Assembly: GCA_038503065.1 (NCBI GenBank)
Contig: JBCAMK010000009.1
Span: 868,001-932,000, forward strand
Direction of reading: 5' to 3'
From: Paragyromitra xinjiangensis
Lineage: Eukaryota; Ascomycota; Pezizomycetes; Pezizales; Discinaceae
DNA length: 64,000 nucleotides
The translations under genes were made by a program, and so were the position numbers. Positions 31,650 through 43,703 of the stretch are shown one piece after another. The stretch's first letter is position 1. The number at the start of each line of letters is the position of its first letter. The notes beneath the pieces were generated by a model, which did not search any database, was not told the DNA's origin, and saw nothing but the letters and a program-made list of their open reading frames with translations.

Positions 31650-33057
31650 GTTCTATGACCTGAACCTGGTATGTCCTGTACTAACTACAAAAGACATATT
31701 TACTATGCACAAAAGCCGGAAGTCCCGTAGACGGTTGAGGTGGTTGTAGAATTCATGTTCAGGGAACGCTCCCGAGTTGAGACGAGATAGATAACCTTAA
31801 TTGGGGGGAAAAAACCTTCTCTCACCGCAAACATCGAATATCTTTTCTGCAGATCTTTCCAAATGAATTCATCCACATATATTTACAGGGGTATACAAAA
31901 TATTAACAAGGGTCAAGTTGCATGGATGTCGTATCGTGGCGTAGGTCTCTGGGATATCATCGAAAGAGCCGATTGATTAGGCCTACAGCAGGTGATAGAA
32001 ATTAAACGCTAGCCGAGATAAATATTCATATCGTTTGAACTAAGCCACAAAGCACATAAACTTACTCGGCAGATGAGCAAGTTCTAATTATCTGGCCTTT
32101 AAAACGGCTCTAGATAACTGGACATAAGAATTTCCCGGGGGATATGGCATGCATTTATCTCGTTCTCAACGCATTGGCGCGAGTATCCTAGTAACGCCAG
32201 GGTATCCCTTACAGTTCTCAATAGACCCAATTCTCTCAGAATATAACAGCCGGTTTACTCTTCTGGGACACCCATTCTCCAACACTTTTATTAGGGTGGG
32301 CAACCTGGAGACCTTGGATTATATCATAGCGATAAAATGACCGCCCAGGGAAACTTCACGAGGTTTCTGGTTTTCGACGATTGATAATACAGCGGGCTCT
32401 AGACTAAGATTAACCTTAGTTGCGGTAAACACATATACCGATAAGAATTGGTAAAGCCGGATTATTTCCTGCCTCGCAATCCACTTGCGTTCTATAGAAA
32501 TCACCCCGTGTCTGTTCTCCCCCCTTTTACGTGATTTCCTGTAGTTGGTCTGCTTTGTAGCAGACGTACCTGAATCATTATCATCGCTGTTAGAGGAGGA
32601 AGCATGGTGGGTGTGCCGTCAACGGATATTCACACATTTCTATCCCCCAGACTCGCATCGGATATACGACGGGTATAATAGATGAACTTTTAAGCTTTGA
32701 GAAATAAAATGAGATGAGAAGCTCGGAAACCCTAGTACCATACCCTTACTCACCAATGCCCCAACCCATCCAATCCCCAGAGCCCAATTCCAATCCCGTA
32801 CGCACTTGATTTATACAGTAATGACCCACTTTCCCCATTATCAGTTTAACTCGTTCCCCATCAATCAATGCGACTACCCTTCGACCAACTGAGAACGTCA
32901 TAACCATAATGGTATCTTCTCTTCCCAAACACACTATGCAGCCGACATAAGAAAAAAAATTATGGTAAAGAATGAAAACACCATATATAAGACCCAGAAA
33001 AGGGCGGCGATGCATATGCATAACAAAAAAATATATAAGAAAGTGATAGATTAGTGA
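31650..33057. other. Intergenic, no gene recognised
   Basis: AT-rich spacer between the convergent methyltransferase and cwh43 genes. Open frames here are short and unrecognised. Confidence 0.45.
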
Positions 33058-36000
33058 TTATTGGAAGTAACTATCGACACGTTAGAATTCTGGAATTAAT
33101 CTGAGAGTTAAGGAAGAGGAATACTCACCGTGGCTCATCGAAGACGTGGTACGCATGTCCTCTGACACCCTCACCCTTGAACATCTCTGGGAATCTGTAC
33201 TCTACGGGAACCTCGTCCTCGGAAATAATTTCATCCGAAGACTCCGGTTGTCCGACAATGAATTTACCGATCTAAAGAAACAGTTAGATCCACCATACCC
33301 AGCGGCAAAGGGGGAGGAGGGAGTAAGTACTTGGATCTCGGTATCCGTGATGGTGCTTCTTGAGACTCTCGCGTACCCAATCCTTCTCAATCCCCTGTAA
33401 AGGATGTACTCGCACCACCTATCCCAATCGCTAGGATCGATATCCCGCATTCTGCTTTCCTCGCTAACATACGCGTTATAATTCCCCTCTTTCGGCTCAG
33501 TGACAAGATAACTCAATAAGATCAAAGGCCTCGGACTATCCCCCATCAGCTTCGAGATTGCCAGGGACTGGAGCTTCCTATCTTCTTCATCCTCTTCCTG
33601 TCCACTGTGGAAGACTAGAACGTCAACCATTTCACCATACATGTCCAGCGTTGCCAGAATAGCCGGTGCGAGTTCTCCCACAGGCGAAGGAAGTAGGTGA
33701 TGCGTTGAGTTCACGATGGGGAACTTAGAAAGTAGCGCAGCACCCCAAGTGTGCTTGTTAGGCCCAGGACCAAAGTCCGCATACATTCCCAGATCCTCTG
33801 CGAGGAATTGAGTCATGTCACGGTTACCCATGATAATTCGCTGAAGGTCTGATTCAAGCAGTCCGATAACGTCAATTTCCAGCTCCTTAATGACATCCCT
33901 CATCCGTCTCTCGCTGCTCCACATGTCATTATCTAATGCAAAATGTACCGTCCAGATACCCGCAGTGACGATCTTCTTGTCTTTGTTGTACGGTTGGTAG
34001 TCAAGGGACGGGAAACGAATGTAAGCGACAGACGCCGCGAACAATTCTAATCCAATCAATGCGTAGACGGCGTAAGTCCTAAAACGGCTGCGGGTCGGGA
34101 AGTCGTGGACTTTTGCCGAGGACTTGAAATTGTAGCTCGTGGTTGCAAATACCCCAGCACCAATCATGAGCATCATCCCAGCCATAACCAAATCAGTCCT
34201 TTCGCGGAGCAAGAAACCACCTGGGACGAAAGCATAGGCCACAACCCAGACGTGCGCTAGGACGATGATATTATAAAACAGGAAAGCGAGACCGAAAGTC
34301 TTTCCAGGAGTGTGTCTGGTAGCGGAGTGGACAAACGAAGGGATGAGTGCCATGAGATACATGGCCAAAACTAGAGCACCGTAGTATCCAAACCATCCCG
34401 GATTGCGATGGAATACCGCTGCTGCTGTACATCCCACGCCGTAAAATGTCCAGGACTTGGCCAAATCATTCCGGAACAATCCAATCAAGAATCCTGCCCC
34501 CATAGCAGCAATAGTCCATGCTCCGTGTGGCACGGCAAGAGGGCCCTTAACTGGATATCCATCCCAGACCCAAAGAATCATTGTGCTTGAATCTGACAAG
34601 AGCGAGTGTAGGCCAAAGAGCAACCCTCCCAATCCAACGGTTGCGAAGATCGAAGCTTCATTCTTAACCGGGGGCGAAAGAATAAGTTCCCCATTGCTAG
34701 ATGTAGTCCGTCTAGTAGAACGAAGAACTGCTAGGATGGCCAGGACAAGACCAATTTTGTTCCATCCACCATTCTCCGCATTCATAATAGGCCAAATAGG
34801 GTTGTTGCTATGGTTGGCGAACTTCGCGATGCTCGATGCAATCAATCCCAAAGAGAAAGAAGAGACCTTTGCTTCTAATCTGCTTGGGTTTAGTCTTTCA
34901 GCGTAGAAACTACCAGTCCAAGCGAGGCAAGTAAACACTACACCCGCCGCAACAGAAAATAGGCGCGCCTCGGGATTCGTGACGGAAAAAGCGACAAGAC
35001 CAAAAAGAGACAACAGGTATGCATATCGGGGGTTATTCACGGCTGCTTGACGAACGGAGGTAATGCTAAGTAGGAACGGGGAAATGGTAGTCATGACCAG
35101 CACCTCATAGCCGGAGATACCCATGTGCCATAGCGGAAAGACTGGAGGAATTTGTCAGAAAATAGCCATGACGTGCTGGAAAGAGCCATCTTTTACTTAC
35201 ACCAGATAGTTACTCCGAGAGAAGTCAGAATAGACCAAAACATGAACTATCACCCGGATCGGTTAGCAAGTCATTATCAATAGACCAATGCATGTACCTA
35301 CCCCGCTGTAGATATCCGCCGCGGCATCTATCATGTCGTTCCACGAGTAACTTTCACCTAGCAACTGCTGGGGAATCTGCAGCCTTTCTTTCCTTGACGT
35401 TGTCAGATTATGGTTTAAGTGGCTATAATGTGAGAGGGACCAGGATCATACTTTGACTTTTCGAGGATCATGTCGGACAACGCCACACCGTTTCTGTATC
35501 AAAGAAGTGATATTTAGAACCAGTAATTCCTCCGTTGGTATTATTCGAGCGTGGTATATAAGTTATCTACAGCGGGAGCCAGCCAACATACCCTTTGCCA
35601 TTCCTCCTGACATCAACTACTTGCAGCTCAAATCCAGTAAAGTCTAGAGCAGTAACAGCATCAAATCCAACATCGAAAAGGATCAAGGACCATTCAAAGA
35701 AAGCGTATTTGGTATAAGCTGTCTCTTCATCAGTCACGTTTTTCATTCCTTTGAGTGACGGGGCAACCTACCTCCAGCTACTTTATGAACTTTATGTTGA
35801 ATAAAGAAATAGATTAACGGCACAAGGGTCCCAAAGAAAAGCCCCGCTAGGATCTTTCTGTACTTGATAGCCTGCTGATTCATTGGAGATAACATGAGGC
35901 ACCCAATTGTCCAAGGAAGGGTAAACACAAGATATGAAATCATGAAGATGTCGTGCCAATCATGGTCATCAGTAGAAGTTATGTAAACCCAACCTCCACA

Positions 36001-36510
36001 AAGAAAAGTACGCATTAGGCCGACAGAGCCGACAAATTTCGGCGCAAAGCGACCCGGTCGCGCAGTGAGGATATACCATAGGAATACCAAGACGAAGCGA
36101 GGACCAGAAGTGATGGCGATAAACAGTTGGAAGATGGATCGCTCAGGATAACGGTCGCCTATTGTTGCTGAGACCGATGGAAACCACTCATCAGGATAAC
36201 CCTGTGATTCCACGAATCAGTATGATTCTTTTTTAATTTTAATTTTCGGTGTTTTCATATGGGGTACTCTTAAGGCATATTCCGTAACTCACATAATGTT
36301 CATTCCGAACGATCTTGTGGAAATGCAGCCACCTACGCCATTCTCAGCCTCGTGTTATCATCCAATATCAACAAGACAACTTACATCCCCACAATCAACG
36401 CACTGAAGAAAGCACCTACAATCACCGATTAGCATTTGGCATTCTATTTCGTTCGATCACGGTAGGTTGACAAACAGTACGCGACCACCGTGTGAGTCCA
36501 CGATACCCAT
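33058..36510 (-). CDS. cwh43: Cwh43, GPI-anchor lipid remodelling protein (PGAP2-like + phosphatase-fold domain)
   Basis: Cwh43 replaces the diacylglycerol of GPI anchors with ceramide in the ER membrane. Minus-strand exons are 36510-36489, 36415-36385, 36332-36293, 36201-35772, 35718-35592, 35493-35452, 35383-35302, 35246-35201, 35141-33331, 33271-33129 and 33070-33058, totalling 2787 nt (928 aa), close to yeast Cwh43. The N-terminal third is the multi-pass FRAG1/PGAP2-like domain ([20 protein letters not shown], then [17 protein letters not shown]). The middle begins [17 protein letters not shown] with many membrane segments. The C-terminal endonuclease/exonuclease/phosphatase-like domain holds [13 protein letters not shown] and [13 protein letters not shown] and ends [16 protein letters not shown], the conserved terminus. 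The start ATG 36510 gives a short luminal leader; the first donor (GTGGTC) is the least certain junction. Confidence 0.9.
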
Positions 36511-37370
36511 TTTCCTGATATCTGTTGGATAACTAGTCAGCATTCCCAATCGCGCAAGCGCAATTGGGCACAGGCGCACTCACAGACGCTACTACCGTCC
36601 CGTCCTTGTCCTTGGGCATATTTGGTAGGCAATGTCGATTTGAAGTTTTCTAAGGAAAGAGGGCAGGATGGAAAGAAGCTTTTCGGGCAGCGACGTGCAC
36701 GATCAGCGAAATAAAGGCAACACAAGAGGAAAACAGAGTTTAAAAGCCCCTGACAAATACAGTCCTCTGTCACCGATCCGCGGTCATCCGTTGGGAGTTG
36801 GCCTCTACGGAACGGAAAAGAATTCCCGGTTCGCGTTCTTGGCCTTGCATTTGGGTTAGGGTTTACCTTGAAGCAGTAATCATCAAAAACTCGTCAAGCA
36901 CATGAGTCGAAGTTGCCGAAGTTTGAATGCTGGTCGGCGGAACTCTCCCTCCCTTGCCCTTGCTTGTGGGGCGTGGCGCGACCTCAGAGGGCTGGCGGGC
37001 TGGTGTAGAATGTGTGGCTGCATGCTGCATACCAAGACCCCCCGGCTCAAAGTTCTTTTTCCTCCACTCCTCCGCATCCACCCTGCTTCGAGTGGTCATC
37101 ATCCGTCTCGCTTTCTTTTCTTTCCCACCAACCACCTCCCTCTCTCGCAACCCCCCATCCTCTTCTTCTTCTTCACCATCTGCAGTCCAAACCCCCCCAG
37201 CCACATCCACAAACCCCCCACGATTGTAGCTGCTACCATCACCAACAGCAGCACCATCGCCGCCATTCCGGCTGCAGCTCCTAGTTTCCTCCTTCGTTCA
37301 TAGAATCACTCACTCCACCCCCCCCCCCCCACCCTGTCCAATCCTCGTTCCATGCAAAGAATTGTTCATC
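36511..37370. promoter_or_regulatory. Shared upstream region of divergent cwh43 and nab3
   Basis: Contains GGGTTAGGGTTTACC near 36855, then a pyrimidine-rich leader with a run of C residues at 37318-37330 just before the nab3 start. No gene recognised; both genes point outward. Confidence 0.45.
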
Positions 37371-40176
37371 ATGTCTGAAAACCAGTCGTCCCCACCTCCC
37401 CCAGACCCCTCTGCCCTCTCCACCGAATACCTCTCGGACACTGACGCGCCCGTTGAAAGTATCGAAAAAAGAGAAATGCTGTCACCGGTCTCCCCCCATC
37501 CAGTTCATGTAGCTGAATCCTCCAACATCCCCCTGTTGAAGAACCAGATGGATCCCGTGTTTAACTCCACTGATGCTCACTCCTCTCATTCGACTGCTGC
37601 GGCTGTCAACGGCCTTGGTCTTGGCGGTCTTCCCTACAGCTTGGGGTCTTCTCCATCATGGATGGAGCAACAACCGCAGTCACAACACATTTCGATGTCT
37701 TCAGCCTCTGCAACGGATAATACAAATGATAGTATCTCATCGTCGTCGTCCTCTTCGTCTTCTCTAACAATCGATCCCATTCTCCAAACCATTCCGTCGT
37801 CTGCCACCGCCAGTTTTGGGAATGGTAATGTACCTGATACTAGTGGAACGAATGGAGTTTTGATGAATAAGGAATCCTCTTCTCTTGTTGCTGCCGACTC
37901 TACATCGGTCCCTCCTCAAAAGACCCATTCATATTCCCTTCCAAGCAATCTCCCAAACAATGTCGACCTGCAAGCTCTCTTGACCAAGCTCTCTCCAAAC
38001 GTCCCTCAGCAACCAGTGTCCCCGCAGATTTCACAGATCTCTGCTTCTGTTGCTACTACTTCTGCTACTACTGCTCCTGTTCCTGCCCATGCCTCGTCTC
38101 CTTCCCAGGTTCGAGTCCCATCTCTTCCACAGCCTCCTATACAGGCTCCAGTGTCGTCCCAACCTCCTGCTCAGAGCCACCAGACCACGCATCCATTGCC
38201 TCAACCACCAGCTACATCCGCTGTGAATGGTGCTCCTGGGCACTCTGGGCATCCTGCAGGATATCCTGCATCGCTCCCCCCACCGCCTAACTTCAACCAG
38301 CACAGGCAACAAGTTCCTGCTTCTCCAACCGGTACTGAAGACAATGAGGAAGATAATCGCCCATTTACCACTGAAGAAGAGGAAGCGTACGAGAGATTTT
38401 TGTCTGATGAGCGTGACTACGTGACTCAGGGCCAGTGGGATAGATTTCCTGCGGGCTCACGTCTATTCATTGGTGCGCACCCTCAATTTATACATATACC
38501 ACTGCACTCTGCCATCTCTATAAAATCGACTTCCCAAATACTTACTTTAAACCCATAGGTAATTTACCCACGGAGAAGGTCACCAAACGTGATTTGTTTC
38601 GCACATTCCATAAGCATGGACGCTTAGCACAGGTTTCCATTAAGCAAGCATATGGGTTTGTTCAATTTCTGGATACTTCATCTTGCGCGTCTGCTCTTCG
38701 CCATGAACAAGGAGCGTCAGTTAGAGGACGTAAAATGCGTACGCTGCCCCAAATTTTGTGACCCGGATCCCATCAAAAACGATAGAGTACTAATACCCCA
38801 TAAAATCACAGACCTTGAAGTTTCAAAGCCCCAGAGAAATACCAGACCACCCCCATCAACAGAAGCCAATCCACCGCGTGGGACCACTCGCCGTTCTCGT
38901 TCTCCGGATTATGGCCGTGCCATGTCTCCTCGTGGGCGTGGGAGCTCTACGTTCCGCGGAGGTAGAGGTGATTTTGCTGAACGCGGTTTCAGCCGTGGAA
39001 GAGAAACCCGTGAACGTGACCATGAATACCCAGCCCGCAGATCTTCACCTCCACCAAGGTATAGAGCTCGTGATGACTATCGCCCACACCATCGTGAGCG
39101 TTCACGCTCGCCTCCTGGAAGATACCGTCCCCGTACACGTTCTCCTCCTCCAGTTGAAGAATTGCCTCGAAGAGATCCCAGAGAGGTTCCGGAAGTTCAG
39201 GCTATCGTTACGGATGAACTTGACAGGTTAGCATTTAATTCCCAGACTTCCAAATGTTGCACTTGGCTGACAAATACATTCATTTATCAAGACATTTCAT
39301 CTGGTGGGTTGAGAAAGCGTTCAAGGAACGTGGGCTCAGTTTTGATACCGTCTTCGTAAATCCACGGATACCTCTTGGACCAGTGGTGAAACAGCAGATC
39401 CTCGAAGGAGTTCAAGCAGTAGTTTTCCTAAGCAGGCAAATGCAACAGGACAGCAAGATTTCGATACAGGTTTTCGATCGCCGTGGAGCTGGAGAGGCTA
39501 CTTTTGACCGTCAGTGTTTTCCTTTCTCTCTTTATTAGTTGGTGGATCTTTCCTAACGTAACATCCCTTCGCAGAATACGACAATCTCGAGCCGCACATT
39601 GCTGCTGAACTGGTTGTTCGTTCCAAGCAAGCTCATGCTCCCCCACCCCCTCCGCAAGTCTCAAACTATAGCGGGTACAGTATGCCCCCCCAACAGCAAC
39701 AACCTCAGCAGCAGCAGCAGCAGCAGCCCATCATACAGCAATCCTCAATTCCAAATCTTGCAAATGTTCTTGGGTCTCTCGATCCCTCGACGCTTGGAAA
39801 GCTCCTATCGAATCTTCAACAACAACACCAGCAGCAACAGCAGCAGCAACAGCAGCAGCCACAACAACCCATGCACCAACACCACCACCAGCATCACCAG
39901 CAACAACCTGCTATGCTCCAAGCACAACAGCCTCAGCTGGGAGCAGACCTTGCAGCGTTGTTATCTCGTCAACAGAATCAGCACCACAGTCCTATCAATC
40001 CTTATGGTGTCCAAAATCAGCCTTATGGATCGAATGCTGGGCTAGCAGCTTTAATCGGCCAAGGGCTCCAGCAAGGCAATGTCCAGGTTCCTCAACAACA
40101 AGGCCAAGCTCCTGAGAAAATGCAAGCCATCATGGACGAATTGGCCAGGTGGAATTCAAAGCAGGGCCAGAGCTAG
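37371..40176 (+). CDS. nab3: Nab3-like nuclear RNA-binding protein (RRM, Q/H-rich)
   Basis: Exons 37371-38472, 38559-38738, 38812-39226, 39292-39509 and 39575-40176 give 2517 nt (838 aa). Yeast Nab3 works with Nrd1 and Sen1 in non-poly(A) transcription termination and exosome targeting. The first 330 residues are Ser/Pro-rich and disordered, then comes an acidic stretch (EEDNRPFTTEEEEAYERFL). The single RRM has RLFIGNLPTEKVTKRDLFRT and YGFVQFLDTSSC and ends with VRGRKMHLEVSKPQ. An RS/RGG-rich region (RGRGSSTFRGGRGD, RSRSPPGRYRPRTRSPPP) follows, then a conserved fold resembling an anticodon-binding domain (FIWWVEKAFKERGL...VVFLSRQMQ). The C-terminus holds long Gln and His tracts. ATG 37371 is the first in-frame methionine. 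The yeast symbol is used by homology. Confidence 0.85.
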
Positions 40177-40841
40177 AAAGGTCTCTTGGAATAAAAATAT
40201 TTTTTGTGATAACATTTGCCGTCATTACAGTACGTCTTAGGTTAGGAAAAAGATTGGAGCACAAAACGGAGTTTTTCCTGATATTTTTTTTACGAGAATT
40301 AACGAATCTATAGGCTTGGCTTTTCTTTAAAAACCTTTCATTTTGGGTTCGGGATTTTCTGTTTAATCTATTTTTTATTTTGCGCCTTTAGTGGTGTAGT
40401 TTTCTTGTCTAGTAGTTTTAAATACTTTACATGTATATACAAGGCTGTAGTTGCTCCAAACTACTACCATCCCCGGGAGTTTTATGTGGATTAGTAACTG
40501 TTCTTTTCTTCGTTTCTATTCGTTTCTATCATTCCCTTCCCAGAACATCCATCTCATCATCTAGAGACACATCCGAATGTAGTCCTAGTTGTATATTTCC
40601 TTACCGTATTTTAGGTTTCTTTCAAGTGTTCCGGAGTTTTTATTTTTTGGGAGGCCCCCATTGCTTTTTTTGGCCTGGCTCTATTGAGGAGGAGGATTTG
40701 GGGAACCACTCTGATGGTCTTTTATAGTCAGTTACAGCTCTTCCATAGGAAGACAAAAAGAAGAATAAAATTTACAACTTCTGATAAATTGGAGAAAAGG
40801 GTAAATGATAAATTTTACGTCTTTTTAAAAAGCAGGGAATC
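40177..40841. other. Intergenic between convergent nab3 and the LETM1-like gene
   Basis: AT-rich and T-rich 3' flanks. No gene recognised. Confidence 0.45.
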
Positions 40842-41881
40842 TTACCTAGTGAGCCAGAGAGCCGGTGTCAATCCACCAGCTTTCTCTTTAGCAGCAAACC
40901 AGAGCTTCAACTCCTCACGAAGCCGTGCATCACTTCTCCCAATCGTATCCCTATAAACCCCATCAGCCATTACTCCCAAGACCGTGAAACAGAGAAACCC
41001 ACATCCCCCTCTCCACCACTGCCATCTTCAACTCCTCCCCACCATCCAACGCCGTCGGCCCTCCTCCTCGCTCAAGCAACGTATCGTCCAACTCCAAATA
41101 CTCGACCCGCCTCCTCACCTTCCACCTCAACCACACCGTCGGCGGCAGTCCCAACGCACCCGGCCACTTTGTACTATGCAATCCAAGCACGTTACTCACA
41201 TGCAACAACTCCCCTCTATCGAGTCCGTCCGTCGCCTTCTCCACCAACACCTCAGAAGGTAGCTTCGCAAACGCCTCCTTCCTCCTCTGCTCCTGCTTCT
41301 CACGGTCTCCTTGGAGCTGCTTCGGTATTCTACAGTTCCATGGAACAACAGAGGATATAAACGGGAGTACTAGCGGCGAGAATTCACCGAATACCAAAAA
41401 GACAACTGCAAAGACGGGGATGCGGCGGGTGTCGTGGCGCGAGCGCATCACGAGCTGGAACTCGGAGCGGGAGATTTGGTGGGCGGCGACGAGGGCGGTT
41501 ATTGAGCCGGCTTTGTCGATACGGTCTTGGATTGGACGGGTTGCGATGAAGTTGTGGTAGACGTTTTTGAGGCCGGTTTTGTAGAATGATAGCTGTGGGT
41601 GTTAGTGGGTGGTGGGTGGTAAGGGGGAGGGTTGTACGTACGTAGCCTTTGCCGGTTTTTAGGAGGTAGGTGAAGAGGCTGGTGTCTGGATCCCGGGTTG
41701 GGAGGTCCAGTGGTGCTGGGAGGGTTGCGGTGGGGGCATTGATGGTGTTTGGGAAGGTTTGGACTGGGACGGTTGATTGGAGTCGTGGGAGGGTGAGGTG
41801 GGTGGTTATTCGTTGTGGTAGGGACGCGTTTCGGCGGAGTAGAGTAGATGCGGGTGAAGGGAAACGACGGCAAGTCTGCAT
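40842..41881 (-). CDS. Mitochondrial LETM1-domain protein
   Basis: Exons 41881-41642, 41592-40991 and 40950-40842 sum to 951 nt (316 aa). The N-terminus is rich in Arg, Ser and Thr with few acids (MQTCRRFPSPASTLLRRN), a typical mitochondrial targeting sequence. The body matches the LETM1 ribosome-binding-like domain: ITALVAAHQISRSEFQLV, a membrane segment RRIPVFAVVFLVFGEFSPLV, then PFISSVVPWNCRIPKQL. The C-terminal region includes ELLHVSNVLGLHSTKWPG and a final RLREELKLWFAAKEKAGG. LETM1/Mdm38 proteins act in inner-membrane K+/H+ exchange and ribosome attachment; this shorter form belongs to a fungal subfamily of unclear role. The second intron is only 40 nt (GTTTCA...TATAG) but is required to keep the C-terminal homology in frame. 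Confidence 0.8.
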
Positions 41882-42161
41882 AGATGAGATTGTCTCGGAC
41901 AGGTGGAGTTGTTTTTATTCAGAAGGGAATTTGGTTGGTTGGTATAGTAGAGATGGTGGTGAATAAAAGTTGAAAAATCGAGATGGACGGGCTTGGTTGG
42001 ATGGTGGATTGGAAATTTGATAAGGAAAAGGGAAGATCCGAAGCCGTGGTGCAGATCTGAGCCTTGGCGGAAACGACAATGACACCCCACTAAAAAAAGT
42101 AAATTGTGTCTGCTATCATACCGGTACCTTGACTTTCCTCACCCTAGAATTAAGCTTGAAG

Positions 42162-42983
42162 ATGGCGGAATCCAGGTTTGTTGCTCTTCTATCATCCTCT
42201 GCAGCTTTGGGGCATATCGTTTTTGGTAGCAGGAGCTTATGCTAATGTTTCGTTGTTGCCCCGCAGTGTTGAGGCTCAGTCGAACCCCCGGGGAATACCC
42301 CTCGCGCCCTTCGTGGATGATGTCGAGAAGTTTGTGGACTCGAGGGCTGATATCGAGCCGAATTTGAAGAAGTTTCAGGAGATGATTGCGTTTGTCTCCC
42401 TCGTGCTGTTCTGCGGTCAAGTACTGATCGTGGGTGTTGTGGGGCAGGAAGTACCAGTTTATGGAAATGAATACACAACGGAGAGCAGCGGGGTTGAGGG
42501 ATAAGATTCCTGATATTCAGAAAACATTAGATACTGTGTTATTCCTCGAGTCTCGGAAGGTTGGTAGTCCAACCACACAGCACGAAGAGCTGAATGTTAA
42601 CATTCTGTAAACCTAGGACTCCACAACAGAAATCGAGTCGACCTTTGAGCTGAACGACACTCTATACGCGAAAGCCAAAGTGACCGCTACAGATGAAGTC
42701 TACCTCTGGCTAGGTGTACGTTCATCTCTACCCCACCTAATGAAAAAGCTAACCCCACTAGGCAAACGTGATGCTATCATACCCCGTTGAGGAGGCCGCA
42801 ACGCTCTTGAAAGGGAAGCTGGCGGCTGCGAAGGAGAGCTTGAGTAATTGTGAGGAGGATATGGATTTCCTGCGGCAACAGATCACGACGTTGGAGGTGA
42901 ATACGGCGAGACTTTATAACTATGAGGTTACGATGAAGAGGAAGGAGAAGGAAGAGGCGGAAAGGAATGCGGCGGAGAAATAG
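42162..42983 (+). CDS. pac10: Prefoldin subunit 3 (VBP1/Pac10)
   Basis: Prefoldin is a hexameric jellyfish-shaped chaperone that delivers nascent actin and tubulin to the CCT chaperonin; this is one of its two alpha-type subunits. Exons 42162-42175, 42267-42389, 42448-42559, 42617-42715 and 42762-42983 total 570 nt (189 aa), the normal size. The two coiled-coil arms are joined by the beta-hairpin segment: NPRGIPLAPFVDDVEKFVD, FQEMIAKYQFMEMNTQRRA, then the hairpin region ELNDTLYAKAKVTATDEVYL and WLGANVMLSYPVEEA, and the second arm ending NYEVTMKRKEKEEAE. The first coding exon is just 14 nt, with ATG 42162 the only plausible start. It is divergent from the LETM1-like gene, with about 280 bases between them. 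Confidence 0.92.
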
Positions 42984-43703
42984 ACGTAGATTTCTGAATT
43001 AAAAGCAATTAATATCCGGTTGGTTGGGACTGTTACCGCTAGATCACTCTATTTCTAGCTCATTGTAAGCTTGAGAGAGAAGCCACGGTGTAGAAGCTAG
43101 ATGTGAAGATACTGACTAGCTGCTATTCAACAGCTAACCACCCTCCCCTTCCCACTTTCCCCTCTTCTTCCTCTCCAGATCACCATTGAATAAAGAGGAA
43201 CAGCGGATTTCCCATGTACTCTTTATCGAAGAGCTAAGTCTCTCTCTGGCTCAGGAATATGCTAAAAACCAGTACCAGATAGCTGCTCATGCTTGGCAAT
43301 CCCATTCACCCGAATATCTGATCACACTCTATCACTCGTCAGTAAGTCACCCCCACAACCTCTCATCCCCACCCCAGACAGAGAAGTCCTGAAATTAACA
43401 ATACTTCAATCTAGAATCATTCACCCCATCTCATCTCCACCCAACCTCTTGCGTGTATCTATCTATCCACCCAACTCTACCCTAACCCTGTCAATATCAG
43501 TCACGTGCACAACGTTATCCACTAGCGCCATAGAGCCGCAAAAAGTGGGACAGAGAAAAAAGCTTCAAATCCGAATATTCTCGAATGGCAACAACACCAG
43601 AAAAACCCACGAATCCAACCTCTCTACCCAACGACTCCAGTACGAACCAAAACTAGTCCCAAGTACGCTATAAGTTGCCCAGCAAATCTGATAGGACTTC
43701 CAA
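42984..43703. other. Intergenic upstream of the PPR gene
   Basis: Short pyrimidine-rich frames only. A 5' leader or unrecognised upstream exon cannot be excluded. Confidence 0.4.

Noticed and set aside
32746..33021. Minus-strand open frame downstream of cwh43
   Set aside because: No family recognised; it lies in the 3' flank, and cwh43 ends at its conserved terminus at 33058.
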